DNA of 43,074 bases from CAZXVW01 sp964644025 (GCA_964644025.1 CAZXVW010000009.1:1-43074), one strand, 5' to 3'. Positions 26,711 through 33,920 are shown, numbered from the stretch's first letter. Notes: generated by a model not told the origin, from the letters alone. Translations and numbers: made by a program.

Positions 26711-26730
26711 AGTCCGGGGGAAACCGGACT
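26711..26730 (+). promoter_or_regulatory. Hairpin in the rpmE leader
   Basis: AGTCCGG (26711-26717) pairs with CCGGACT (26724-26730) around GGGAAA. It precedes the AAAGGA ribosome site. L31 leaders in other phyla are autoregulatory, so this is a candidate L31-binding site; that is inference. Confidence 0.45.
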
Positions 26731-26752
26731 CACGAGAAAGGAAATCCACGCG

Positions 26753-27019
26753 ATGAAGCCAGGGATTCACCCCGCCTACCATGAAATCACCGTGACCTGC
26801 GCCTGCGGCTACAGTTTCAAGACCCGGTCGACGCACAAAGGCGATATGCGGGTGGAGATCTGCTCCAACTGCCATCCGTTTTTCACCGGCCGCCAAAAGC
26901 TGGTTGACACGGAGGGCCGCGTGGATCGCTTCCAGAAAAAGTACGCCAAGACGAAGACGCTGCAGGCCGAGCGAAAAGGCCGCAAGATCAACAGAAAGAA
27001 GCAGCGGGCCCCGGCCTGA
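26753..27019 (+). CDS. rpmE: 50S ribosomal protein L31, zinc-binding form
   Basis: An 88-residue large-subunit protein. MKPGIHPAYHEITVTCACGYSF and VEICSNCHPFFTGRQKLVDTEGR in their variant form are family hallmarks. Cys16, Cys18, Cys37 and Cys40 form the zinc ribbon, so this is the zinc-containing paralogue. The Lys/Arg-rich tail extends slightly beyond the E. coli length. ATG 26753 fits the family start and is preceded by AAAGGA. It is transcribed from its own extended -10 promoter with a hairpin leader. Confidence 0.97.
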   Translation: MKPGIHPAYHEITVTCACGYSFKTRSTHKGDMRVEICSNCHPFFTGRQKLVDTEGRVDRFQKKYAKTKTLQAERKGRKINRKKQRAPA

Positions 27020-27039
27020 ACAGGCGGCGGCGGGCGCAA

Positions 27040-28041
27040 CTACCGCGATTCCAGGTAACGGGCGAGCTCATCCCGGGTGAAGACCGGCAGCGAGGTCGAA
27101 TTCGGCTCACCCGGCGGCAGGACTTCTCCGATCCGAGCAGCGAGAATGCCCTGTGCAGTCAGCCGCCTGACCGCTGCCGGGACATCGCCCGGCTCCAGGG
27201 TGGCCAACAGGGAGCCCGAAGCCAGCAAGCCGAGCGGGTCCAGTCCCAGGGCACGGCAGATGATGTCGCATTCGGGCAGCATCGGAATCGCCGCTTGATC
27301 GATCCGGAGCTCGACACCGGCCGCTTCGGCCAATTCCGCCAGCGCCGTCGCCAGGCCGCCTTCGGTGGGGTCATGCATGGAGTGCAGCGACGGGGTTTCG
27401 CGGAGAAGGCGCGCGGCGGGCAGGATCGAGATGCCGGGGTGCTCCAGCCAGGAGGCGGCGCGCTCGATCACCGCCGGCGGCACGCCGCGGGCGCGCAATG
27501 CGGGAGCGTGCTCGCGGGCCAGAATGGCAGTGCCTTCCATCGCGATGCCCCCGGCAAGCAGAATAGCGTCACCAGGCCGGGCGCCGGAGGTCCGGATGAG
27601 ACGCTCTCTGGGCACCGTGCCGAGCAGACATCCCACCATGATCGGCCGCTCGAGGCCCAGCGTGATTTCGGTATGGCCGCCGACCAGCGAAACGCCGCTT
27701 TCCCGGCACGCGGTAGCGAGGCCAGCAAGCACTTCCCCGGCTTCCGAGGCGCCGATTCCCTCCGGCAACAGGACCGAAACCAGCAGCCACCGCGGTTCGG
27801 CGCCCATCGTGGCCAGGTCATTACTATTCACCGCCAGCAGGTAGCGTGCCGCCTGGCGGGCAGCGAAGGTGATCGGATCCGTTTTGGCCACCAGCAGGTC
27901 CGGACCGCCGAGATCGAGCACGGCCGCGTCCTCTCCAATCTTGCCGGAGACCACGACGGAAGGATCGGGATGGGGGAGAGAATCCAGAAAGTTCCGGAGC
28001 AGTTCGGCGGGGAGTTTTCCGGCAGGTAGGTTCACAGACAA
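27040..28041 (-). CDS. HypE/PurM-superfamily ATP-binding protein (AIR synthase related)
   Basis: This 333-residue protein has the PurM/HypE/ThiL/SelD fold. The N-terminal half contains KIGEDAAVLDL, VAKTDPITF, AVNSNDLATMGAEPRWLL (the Asn-Asp nucleotide and metal segment) and SLVGGHTEIT. The C-terminal half has HDPTEGGLATALAELAEAAGVELRI, as in HypE. HypE makes the CN ligand of NiFe hydrogenase, but no other hyp gene is near and the HypE C-terminal Cys is absent (it ends ELARYLESR). The true substrate is therefore open. It starts 12 bp after the periplasmic sensor and is probably the last gene of the sigma-factor operon. Confidence 0.85.
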   Translation of the reverse strand: MSVNLPAGKLPAELLRNFLDSLPHPDPSVVVSGKIGEDAAVLDLGGPDLLVAKTDPITFAARQAARYLLAVNSNDLATMGAEPRWLLVSVLLPEGIGASEAGEVLAGLATACRESGVSLVGGHTEITLGLERPIMVGCLLGTVPRERLIRTSGARPGDAILLAGGIAMEGTAILAREHAPALRARGVPPAVIERAASWLEHPGISILPAARLLRETPSLHSMHDPTEGGLATALAELAEAAGVELRIDQAAIPMLPECDIICRALGLDPLGLLASGSLLATLEPGDVPAAVRRLTAQGILAARIGEVLPPGEPNSTSLPVFTRDELARYLESR

Positions 28042-28053
28042 GGGTCGCCCGGA

Positions 28054-28470
28054 TTAATGGGGGCGTCGGGGTGGACGGCCATGTTCGCCCGCGGCTTTTC
28101 TCCGCTCGGCGCGCTCCTGGCGCCACTTCTCATACTCGGCGCGCTGCTCGGAGTCGAGCATCGCGGTGATGTCCTGGATCTGCTGGTTCCGGATCGCCTG
28201 CTTCTGGGGCTTCATGACCTCGTTGTCGAGTCTCCGGAACCGGTCCCGGGTACGATCGAGAATGACATTGAGCTGTTGAACCTGGTCATCGGAAAGCTGC
28301 AACCGCTTCTTCATTGCCTCCACGTAGCGTTGGCGGTACTCCTCCGGGCTCAGCCGCTGGGTCCGGCTGTTCGCCCCGACGTAGAGCCGGTAGCCGAACG
28401 CACCGACCACGGCGCCGCTGAGGAAGACCAGGACGAGGTAAAACGCCAGGGCCAGGTTCGACCGTCTCAT
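28054..28470 (-). CDS. Periplasmic sensor of the CnrX/Spy-like type
   Basis: A 138-residue protein with one N-terminal membrane helix (residues 6-27, LAFYLVLVFLSGAVVGAFGY). A charged, all-helical periplasmic domain follows, with LSPEEYRQRYVEAMKKRLQLSDDQVQQLNVILD, and a second helical pair. This layout matches the heavy-metal-resistance/Spy family (CnrX, ZraP, CpxP relatives). The C terminus carries a His near the end (PPRRPH). It overlaps the anti-sigma-like gene by four bases (ATGA). By analogy with Cnr it would sense periplasmic metal or misfolded protein; the signal is unknown. Confidence 0.75.
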   Translation of the reverse strand: MRRSNLALAFYLVLVFLSGAVVGAFGYRLYVGANSRTQRLSPEEYRQRYVEAMKKRLQLSDDQVQQLNVILDRTRDRFRRLDNEVMKPQKQAIRNQQIQDITAMLDSEQRAEYEKWRQERAERRKAAGEHGRPPRRPH

Positions 28471-28805
28471 CGACCCTCCGGGCTTTCCGGTGAGCCGTAG
28501 CTTACCAGCTCCGCGTAGGCCAGCGTTTCAAATGACTGGTTGCCTTCCAGGGTGTCCACGTAAGTCGTGGTGTACACGGGAGATTCCGCCGGCAGCGGAC
28601 GCGCGCGGTAGGCGGCCACCGCCAGGCACAGCGCGGCCGCGGTCACGAAGGCCCCGGTCCACCTTCGCAGCGAAAGCGTCATGCTGCGGCGCGCTTCGAT
28701 TTTGTTCCAGATATCCGGCAGGAACCGCGGGCTCGGCTCGGGTGCCGGGCACGCCCGCCGGTACGCCGTGAACAGCTCGTCTAACTGCCGCTCTTCATCG
28801 CTCAT
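28467..28805 (-). CDS. Anti-sigma-factor-like single-pass membrane protein
   Basis: A 112-residue protein with a cytoplasmic N domain (about residues 1-50, MSDEERQLDELFTAYRRACP ... RFLPDIWNKIEARR). One transmembrane helix follows near residues 58-73 (GAFVTAAALCLAVAAY), then a short periplasmic tail. It lacks the His-x3-Cys-x2-Cys zinc motif of ZAS anti-sigma factors. Position directly after an ECF sigma gene (19 bp) and overlap with the sensor gene support the role. ATG 28805 is chosen over upstream in-frame codons because it gives a conventional anti-sigma N terminus. Confidence 0.65.
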   Translation of the reverse strand: MSDEERQLDELFTAYRRACPAPEPSPRFLPDIWNKIEARRSMTLSLRRWTGAFVTAAALCLAVAAYRARPLPAESPVYTTTYVDTLEGNQSFETLAYAELVSYGSPESPEGR

Positions 28806-28824
28806 GGGTCCATTTCCCGGACAA

Positions 28825-29481
28825 CTACAGTCCGTCCCCCTTTTCTTCCATTGTTGTCCCCGGCCCGGCAGCATTCAGCCGGCTTTGCCGGTACGCCTTC
28901 AGCACGCGCTGGCGGGCACGATAAAGCCGCACCTTAAGGGCATTCTCTTTCACCCGGTAGATTTTTTCAAGTTCCTTCAACGAAAGACCTTCTACCTCCT
29001 TGAGGGTCAGGAGGATACGATCCTGCTCGGAGATTTCCCCCAACAGCGCCTGGACGAAATCCCGAATCTTGGCCCGCCGTTTCTCCTCTTCGTCCACCCG
29101 GGTTCCGGCCGTCATGTCGGCCAGCAGCACCTGCTGCTCGGTCAGGTCGGCCATACGCGATTCGCTCCTGCGGCGGTGTTTCCGCAGATAGTCGTAAGCG
29201 GCGTTCACCGTCAGCCGGTATAGCCATGGCTCGAACACCTCCGCCGACCGCAACTGGTCCAGGGAAAAATACAGGCGGAGGAAAACCTCCTGCCCGACGT
29301 CCTCGACGTCCTCGGGCCGGCCGATGAGCCGCGCGATCGTCCCCAGGATGCGCTTTCGATAAGCCTGAATAAGCTGGGCGAAGGCGCCATCATCGCCTTT
29401 CCTGGCACGCCGAATTAACTCCGCATCAACCTGCACGCCGTCCACATGACCGGCACGCACCGGCCCACTCAGGGGCCTCAC
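28825..29481 (-). CDS. ECF-family RNA polymerase sigma factor
   Basis: An ECF sigma factor. Region 2 contains GDDGAFAQLIQAYRKRILGT, DVEDVGQEVFLRLY and EPWLYRLTVNAAYDYLRKHRR. Region 4 is ISEQDRILLTLKEVEGLSLKELEKI with a helix-turn-helix ending LKVRLYRARQRVLKAY. The listed start is GTG 29481 (218 residues); GTG 29445 or 29436 fit family length better and no ribosome site decides. It leads an operon with the anti-sigma-like protein, the CnrX-like sensor and a HypE-like protein. An 11- to 13-base palindrome (ACCAAACTTTGGT, 29533-29545) lies upstream. Confidence 0.92.
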   Translation of the reverse strand: MRPLSGPVRAGHVDGVQVDAELIRRARKGDDGAFAQLIQAYRKRILGTIARLIGRPEDVEDVGQEVFLRLYFSLDQLRSAEVFEPWLYRLTVNAAYDYLRKHRRRSESRMADLTEQQVLLADMTAGTRVDEEEKRRAKIRDFVQALLGEISEQDRILLTLKEVEGLSLKELEKIYRVKENALKVRLYRARQRVLKAYRQSRLNAAGPGTTMEEKGDGL

Positions 29482-29532
29482 ATGGGAAGGCGTGCCGCCA
29501 ACTTGTTAGGTTACTAGCGTTTGACGCGGATC

Positions 29533-29545
29533 ACCAAACTTTGGT
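29533..29545. promoter_or_regulatory. Perfect palindrome upstream of the sigma-factor operon
   Basis: ACCAAA-C-TTTGGT is symmetrical around 29539, 52 bp upstream of the listed sigma start. It could be an operator or part of a repeat element next to the REP-like inverted repeat. Confidence 0.3.
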
Positions 29546-29557
29546 TTACGGTACGAG

Positions 29558-29622
29558 GGACAGACCCGCCTCTTCCTGAACCGGGCCAGCAACGGCCAGA
29601 TTGCCGAACGGTGGGTCTGTCC
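29558..29622. repeat. REP-like inverted repeat (GGACAGACCC / GGGTCTGTCC)
   Basis: GGACAGACCC (29558-29567) and GGGTCTGTCC (29613-29622) are perfect inverted copies with a 45-nt loop. The arrangement resembles REP elements mobilised by RAYT transposases. No transposase is nearby. Confidence 0.5.
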
Positions 29623-29628
29623 TCGGTT

Positions 29629-29826
29629 TTACGAAGCGAGGCGGGCTGGGTGCAACGACACGCTCCGGCCATTTCGCATCGGCGGCGAAAGCCGGATTGG
29701 CGCGTGTTCACGATACTTTTCGAGTGAATGAATCAGGTCATCCACAATTGAACGCCGCTCGTAGAGGCGCTCGAGCGTCTCGTCAACCGTGGATGGAGTG
29801 GGGGAGGTGGAATGGTTTTCTAGCAT
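29629..29826 (-). CDS. Small hypothetical protein (65 residues)
   Basis: The ATG at 29826 opens a 65-residue protein with a charged helical stretch VDETLERLYERRSIVDDLIHSLEKY, predicted to form a coiled-coil hairpin, then a basic tail. No family is recognised. Support for a real gene comes from a consensus-like promoter (29838-29866, minus) placed so that transcription starts a few bases before the ATG, without a ribosome site. The 3' end runs into the REP-like repeat, so the last residues may not be original. Confidence 0.5.
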   Translation of the reverse strand: MLENHSTSPTPSTVDETLERLYERRSIVDDLIHSLEKYREHAPIRLSPPMRNGRSVSLHPARLAS

Positions 29827-29837
29827 AGCACTTCTAT

Positions 29838-29866
29838 TTTATAGCAGTACTAGTACTCTCAATCAA
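29838..29866 (-). promoter_or_regulatory. Promoter TTGATT-17-TATAAA with palindromic spacer
   Basis: On the minus strand TTGATT (29866-29861) and TATAAA (29843-29838) are spaced 17 bp. The spacer contains the 12-base perfect palindrome AGTACTAGTACT (29846-29857), a candidate operator. Confidence 0.65.
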
Positions 29867-30076
29867 GGCCATATTAAGGTTTTTATTCTAAATTCTATGC
29901 CCACATATGAGGGTGAAAGGAATTCCATATTCGCCCGCTTTCGCACCCCCGCCGGCAATGCCCGAGGAATTGGGGCGGCAAAACCGCGCTGTGCGCCGCC
30001 AACCGGGGTAATCACTGGCCGCCGGCGCGGGAAGGGTGGCCCGAGGCCGGGATTCGAGACGCCTGCGAGGAGGTGC
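29867..30076. other. Intergenic DNA, AT-rich at its left
   Basis: About 70 bp of AT-rich sequence (to 29940) upstream of the small gene is followed by GC-rich DNA to the end of the lactonase gene. No gene or further motif is supported. Confidence 0.4.
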
Positions 30077-31105
30077 TCAGCGGCCCCCGGGCGGCAGCAG
30101 CCCGGCGATCTTCAGGCGAATGCGGTAGAGGCCCGTGCGGGCCGTCATATAGAGCGTCTTCGCATCGGCGCCGCCCCAGCCCACATTGGCCGGCTGTTCG
30201 GCCGGATGAATCGTACCGAGGTGCTTGCCCTCCGGTGAAAAGATCAGCACGCCGCCCGGCCCGGTGCAATACAGGTTGCCGGCGCTGTCTACCTTCATGC
30301 CGTCCGGTGCGCCCTGTTCCTTCATTGCCGTGGCGTCGAAGAAGACGCGGCCGTTGGAAATGGAGCCGTCCGGCTGGACGTCGTAAGCCATCCAAAGCTT
30401 CTTCGGGCCGGTATTGGCCACGTAGAGCGTCTTCTCATCCGGGGACAAGGCGATGCCGTTCGGCCGGGGCAGGTCTTTGACCAGCACCGTGAGCTTGCCG
30501 TCCGGCGCGAGCCGGTAAACGCCGTTAAAGTCCAGCTCCTTCAGTTTGGAGCTGTCCTGGCCGGGCAACCCGTATGGAGGGTCGGTGAAATAGAGCGACC
30601 CATCGGAGCGGTAGACGAGGTCGTTGGGGCTGTTGAGCTTTTTACCCTCGAACTTGTCCACCAGGGTAGTTCGTTCTCCGCCGGTCAACTCCATGCGCGA
30701 GACGCGGCGGTTGCCGTGCTCGCAGATCACGAGCCGCCCCTGGGCATCGAGGGTGAGGCCGTTCGAGCCGATGCCGCGCTGCTTCTCGGGCGCGGGGCCC
30801 TCGTAAACCGGCTTGAGGAACGGCACCGCATCACCGCCGGGCGCCCACTTGTAAATGGCGTTGCCCTGGACGTCGCTGAACAACAGGTAACCGCCGTCGC
30901 GCGGCACCCAGACCGGCCCTTCGATGAAGACGAAGCCGCCGGCGACCTTCTCGATTTTGTAATCCGCCGGGACGATGCTGTCGAGCGCAGGAGCGACACG
31001 TATTACAGTGCCTGCCCCGTGGTCGGCGGGCGCCGGCGCCGGAGTCTGCTGCGCCCCACAACCCGCCATCAGAACAATCGCGATCGGAAGCCAGTATTTC
31101 CGCAT
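30077..31105 (-). CDS. SMP-30/gluconolactonase family lipoprotein
   Basis: A 342-residue beta-propeller lactonase. The N terminus ends in a lipobox (VLMAGC, Cys16), so it is probably membrane-anchored facing the periplasm. Family landmarks are GFVFIEGPVWVPRDGGYLLFSD (metal-binding Glu), GSNGLTLDAQGRLVICEHGNRRV, LNSPNDLVYRSDGSLYFTDPPYG (Asn-Asp ligand), PRPNGIALSPDEKTLYVANT and GAPDGMKVDSAGNLYCTGPGG (last Asp ligand). All metal ligands appear present. It would open sugar lactones, in keeping with the uronate-type dehydratase in this window. A GAGGAAAG ribosome site precedes the ATG. Confidence 0.93.
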   Translation of the reverse strand: MRKYWLPIAIVLMAGCGAQQTPAPAPADHGAGTVIRVAPALDSIVPADYKIEKVAGGFVFIEGPVWVPRDGGYLLFSDVQGNAIYKWAPGGDAVPFLKPVYEGPAPEKQRGIGSNGLTLDAQGRLVICEHGNRRVSRMELTGGERTTLVDKFEGKKLNSPNDLVYRSDGSLYFTDPPYGLPGQDSSKLKELDFNGVYRLAPDGKLTVLVKDLPRPNGIALSPDEKTLYVANTGPKKLWMAYDVQPDGSISNGRVFFDATAMKEQGAPDGMKVDSAGNLYCTGPGGVLIFSPEGKHLGTIHPAEQPANVGWGGADAKTLYMTARTGLYRIRLKIAGLLPPGGR

Positions 31106-31416
31106 TTGCTTTCCTCGCTTTCCCGCCAGAGTATGGCGTGCTCTCCCGAATTGGTTGCCTGGCCGGGGCCCGTATCTCCGGATTCTCCGATACTGCCTTC
31201 ACTGCAGATCCGTCACTCGGGTACGCCCGGCCGAGCGTGCTCCGGGACCGGTCTCTATTTAATCACGTTCGCAACGTCACCGGGGGTGAAAAGCGGCCGG
31301 ACAGGGCAGGCCGGGCGCGGCGAGAGGCGCCAGGAAACCAATTCGCGCGGGGAGCGTCTACCCCTCTGGTATACTTAATTGGTAGAGGAGCCAGTCCCGA
31401 GCCGGCTTCAGACCTT
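31106..31416. other. Intergenic region between divergent genes
   Basis: These 311 bp separate the lactonase and the S41-like gene. A -10-like CATACT (minus strand, near 31130) could serve the lactonase. TGGTATACT at 31367-31375 serves the rightward gene. The rest shows no ORF or repeat that I can support. Confidence 0.45.
31367..31375 (+). promoter_or_regulatory. Extended -10 element of the S41-like gene
   Basis: TGGTATACT has TG one base before a near-consensus TATACT. The start would be near 31382, leaving a leader of about 35 nt with GAGGAG. Confidence 0.6.
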
Positions 31417-32706
31417 ATGAATCGCCTGGTCAAGTCTTTTGTCATCATCGTTTCCTCCTGCCTGGTGCTGTTCCTGTTGCTGGGTTCGATGCTGGGCCGG
31501 ACCAGCACGCCGGACGACGTCTACCGCCATTTCGCCGTTTACTCGGAAGTTCTTTCACGGATCAAGAGCGAGTATGTGGAAGAGCCGAATATGCAGAACG
31601 TGACGCTGGGCGCTCTGACCGGCTTACTGGAATCGATCGACCCATACGCCAGCTATCTGAACAACGACCAGTACGGGCAATACCTGAACAGCCGGAAGCA
31701 CGCGCAGGCCGGAGTCGGGCTGATCTTGTCCCGGAGAGTGGGGTACGTAACCGTGGTGGACGCGGTGCCCGGCTCGCCGGCGGACCGTGCGGGCATCACC
31801 ACCAGCGACATCGTGGAAACCATCGGCGGGGTGTCCACCCGGGACATGCCGCTGGCTTACGCGGAAATGCTGTTCAAGGGAACGCCGGGATCGACGGTCG
31901 ATTTCAGCGTGCTGCGGGTCCGGGAGGGAGCCGAGCCGCAGGAATTTCACCTGACGCGCGAACCGCTGCGTTACCCGCCGGTGGACTCTAAAGTGCTCGA
32001 ACCCGGGATTGGCCTGGTGAAGGTGCGGAGTCTGGAGAAAGGCAAGACCGCTGAGGTGGCCCGCCGCATCAAGAGCCTCGCTGCGCAAGGAGCCACGAAA
32101 CTCGTGCTGGACCTCCGGCGGGCGGCCGCGGGCGACCCGCAGGAGGGGTTTTCTCTGGCGGACCTGTTCCTGGACAAGGGACTGATGGGGTACCTGGAGG
32201 GTCAGAAGTTCCCGAAGCGGGAGTTCAAGGCGGCGGAGGCGAACACCGTCTGGCGCCTGCCGATGGTGGTTCTCATCAACCACGGAACGGCCGCCGGGGC
32301 CGAGGTGGCCGCCGCGGCGCTGCTGGACAACAAACGCTGCGAAGTGGTTGGCGAACGCAGCTACGGCAACGCCTCGCTTCGCCACGCCGTGAAACTCAAC
32401 AACGGAGGCGCGGTGATCCTGTCGATCGCCAAGTACCGCTCACCGGCCGGCAAGGCCATCCAGGATGCCGGCGTTACGCCTTCGGTGCGGGCCGCCAGCA
32501 CTCAGCCAACGGCTGAACCGGGCGAAGAAGCCGGGATCCAGCCGCGTCCGGAGCCCCCGCCGGAACAAGACGCCATTCTCAAGAAAGCGATCGAAGTGCT
32601 GACGAAAGGAACCACTGACGTGGCTCGCGGCGTCGCGCTGGGCCCGGTCCTCAACCCGGGTCCACTAGTGACACTGCGGCCGGAGATGCCAGGGCGCCAG
32701 CCATGA
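31417..32706 (+). CDS. S41 C-terminal-processing-peptidase homologue lacking catalytic Ser and Lys
   Basis: A 429-residue CtpA-like protein. It has an N-terminal membrane anchor (residues 6-26), an N-terminal helical domain (YSEVLSRIKSEYVEE ... LLESIDPYASYL) and a PDZ domain (about 95-175, GVGLILSRRVGYVTVVDAVPGSPADRAGI). The S41 core follows. The catalytic Ser in GSASASE is replaced: the segment reads GTAAGAE with Ala293 at that site. The catalytic Lys of FGKG is replaced by Asn318 (YGNAS). The 25-residue spacing is kept. It is therefore probably a pseudoprotease that binds substrates through its PDZ domain. FmdB follows 24 bp later. Confidence 0.92.
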   Translation: MNRLVKSFVIIVSSCLVLFLLLGSMLGRTSTPDDVYRHFAVYSEVLSRIKSEYVEEPNMQNVTLGALTGLLESIDPYASYLNNDQYGQYLNSRKHAQAGVGLILSRRVGYVTVVDAVPGSPADRAGITTSDIVETIGGVSTRDMPLAYAEMLFKGTPGSTVDFSVLRVREGAEPQEFHLTREPLRYPPVDSKVLEPGIGLVKVRSLEKGKTAEVARRIKSLAAQGATKLVLDLRRAAAGDPQEGFSLADLFLDKGLMGYLEGQKFPKREFKAAEANTVWRLPMVVLINHGTAAGAEVAAAALLDNKRCEVVGERSYGNASLRHAVKLNNGGAVILSIAKYRSPAGKAIQDAGVTPSVRAASTQPTAEPGEEAGIQPRPEPPPEQDAILKKAIEVLTKGTTDVARGVALGPVLNPGPLVTLRPEMPGRQP

Positions 32707-32730
32707 TCCAGTTATGGTGAACAAGCGAAA

Positions 32731-33021
32731 ATGCCGATTTACGAGTACCGCTGCAAATCTTGCCATGATCAGTTCGAGGTGCTGCAAAAATTCTCCGCTG
32801 AGCCGCTAACGGTATGCCGGCGCTGCGGCGGAGAACTGGAACGGTTGATTTCCCCACCTGCTCTCCGCTTCAAGGGCACCGGCTGGTATGTAACCGATTA
32901 CGCCCGGGCCGATAACGGCGGCAACGGCCGCAGGAAACACTCGTCGAAGCCGCCGGAGCCGGAGAAGAAAACCGAGTCCAAACCCGAAAAGACCGCGCCC
33001 GCGGCGCCGAAAACCGATTAA
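32731..33021 (+). CDS. FmdB-type zinc-ribbon protein
   Basis: A 96-residue FmdB-family protein. The N terminus MPIYEYRCKSCHDQFEVLQ with Cys8 and Cys11, and CRRCGG with Cys29 and Cys32, form the zinc ribbon. RFKGTGWYVTDYA is the family's second conserved block. A Lys/Pro/Glu-rich disordered tail follows. The family is named for a regulator of formamidase, but most members have no known role. It follows the S41-like gene on the same strand. Its TAA stop shares the TTAA with the stop of the convergent PAP2 gene. Confidence 0.9.
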   Translation: MPIYEYRCKSCHDQFEVLQKFSAEPLTVCRRCGGELERLISPPALRFKGTGWYVTDYARADNGGNGRRKHSSKPPEPEKKTESKPEKTAPAAPKTD

Positions 33022-33911
33022 CGGAGGCGCCGGGCGGCGAGTGCCCGCGCGCCGGCCTTTTCCCGCCAAACGCTGACAGCGGTGGCGGCCAGGGCGACGC
33101 CGAGCCCGGCCAGCGCGTCGGCGACGTAGTGATACCGGCCGTAGACAGTGGCCACCGCGATCAGGATTGCCAGCAGCAAGGCGGTTCTGCCCACCCACTT
33201 CTTCTCCGGCAACAACCGGATCAGCGCGAAGGCCACCGACAGCGACCCGGCTACGTGCGCGCTCGGGAAAACGCTGGTGTGGATGCCGTGCCGGCGGAGC
33301 ATCGCGCCGTTGAAGCGCCGGAAAACCGTCTCGTACGCGGGAAGATCCTGGCCCGGGAAGACGGTCCACGGCGGCTCGGACGGGAAACAGGGAAACAAGG
33401 CGTAGACGGCCAGCACGGCGAGCACAAAATTGAACAGGAGCGGTTCGACGCGTTCGCGGCGCCGGAAGATGTACAGCATCGCCGGACCGAGCAGCGCCAT
33501 CGGGTAGACGAACGTGTAGGCGATCTCCAGAATGGAGGGCAGCAGCGGTCCGAGGCTCTCGACCACGGCCCGCAAGCCCCACTGGTCGAGCAGCAACCGG
33601 TCCCACACTATCCAGGCGTGCTCGAGCGGGGCGTCCGGCCGCGGCTGGGCGAACCAGCCCATCTCCCGGTAGGCCAGCAGCATCAGCGGCGGGGCGAACC
33701 AGTCGCGCACCATGCCGAGGAACTCCCGCCGCCGGAGCGAATCCGCGTAGGCCAGAAACGCCAGCCCGCCGATAACGGCCAGATTCGCTCCCACGGTGAC
33801 GGCCGGAACCGGCGCCCGTAGCGGCAGCGTGAGGGCCAGGACGGACGTGTAGGAGAAGAAGGTAGCTACAATGTACTCGTAAGAGCGAAAGAAGGGGCGG
33901 TGCCGAAACAC
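33018..33911 (-). CDS. PAP2-superfamily membrane phosphatase
   Basis: A 297-residue integral membrane protein with about six hydrophobic segments. The PAP2 catalytic pieces are SVFPSAHVAG (PSxH motif) and YGRYHYVADALAGL (Arg/His/Asp motif) near the C terminus. The first motif is less clear. Members dephosphorylate lipid phosphates such as undecaprenyl pyrophosphate or act as inositol-phosphoceramide-type synthases. GTG 33911 is chosen because TGTTATCTT (33920-33928, minus) ends 9 nt upstream; an in-frame start at 33974 would lie inside the divergent VOC gene. Substrate unknown. Confidence 0.82.
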   Translation of the reverse strand: MFRHRPFFRSYEYIVATFFSYTSVLALTLPLRAPVPAVTVGANLAVIGGLAFLAYADSLRRREFLGMVRDWFAPPLMLLAYREMGWFAQPRPDAPLEHAWIVWDRLLLDQWGLRAVVESLGPLLPSILEIAYTFVYPMALLGPAMLYIFRRRERVEPLLFNFVLAVLAVYALFPCFPSEPPWTVFPGQDLPAYETVFRRFNGAMLRRHGIHTSVFPSAHVAGSLSVAFALIRLLPEKKWVGRTALLLAILIAVATVYGRYHYVADALAGLGVALAATAVSVWREKAGARALAARRLR

Positions 33912-33920
33912 GTTCCGACC

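Larger units (their letters stand above)
25957..26752. other. Intergenic region with two candidate RNA transcripts
   Basis: This 796-bp stretch lacks a convincing long gene. Left part: 3' region of the permease/sulfatase operon ending in a strong terminator at 26190-26218. Middle (26219-26350): a GGGGCAG/CTGCCCC hairpin at 26303-26322. Right part: a consensus-like promoter, an 18-nt stretch complementary to the 16S tail, a 17-codon ORF, hairpins and a terminator-like stem, then the rpmE promoter and leader. ORFs annotated here on length alone would run through terminators. Confidence 0.6.

Noticed and set aside
26490..26756. 88-codon ORF before rpmE
   Set aside because: It runs through a terminator-like stem and the rpmE promoter and overlaps the rpmE start, so it is better explained as part of an RNA.
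27040..28041. Call as hydrogenase maturation factor HypE
   Set aside because: The fold matches, but the C-terminal Cys that carries the thiocarbamate in HypE is missing and no hyp or hydrogenase genes are near, so only the superfamily is claimed.
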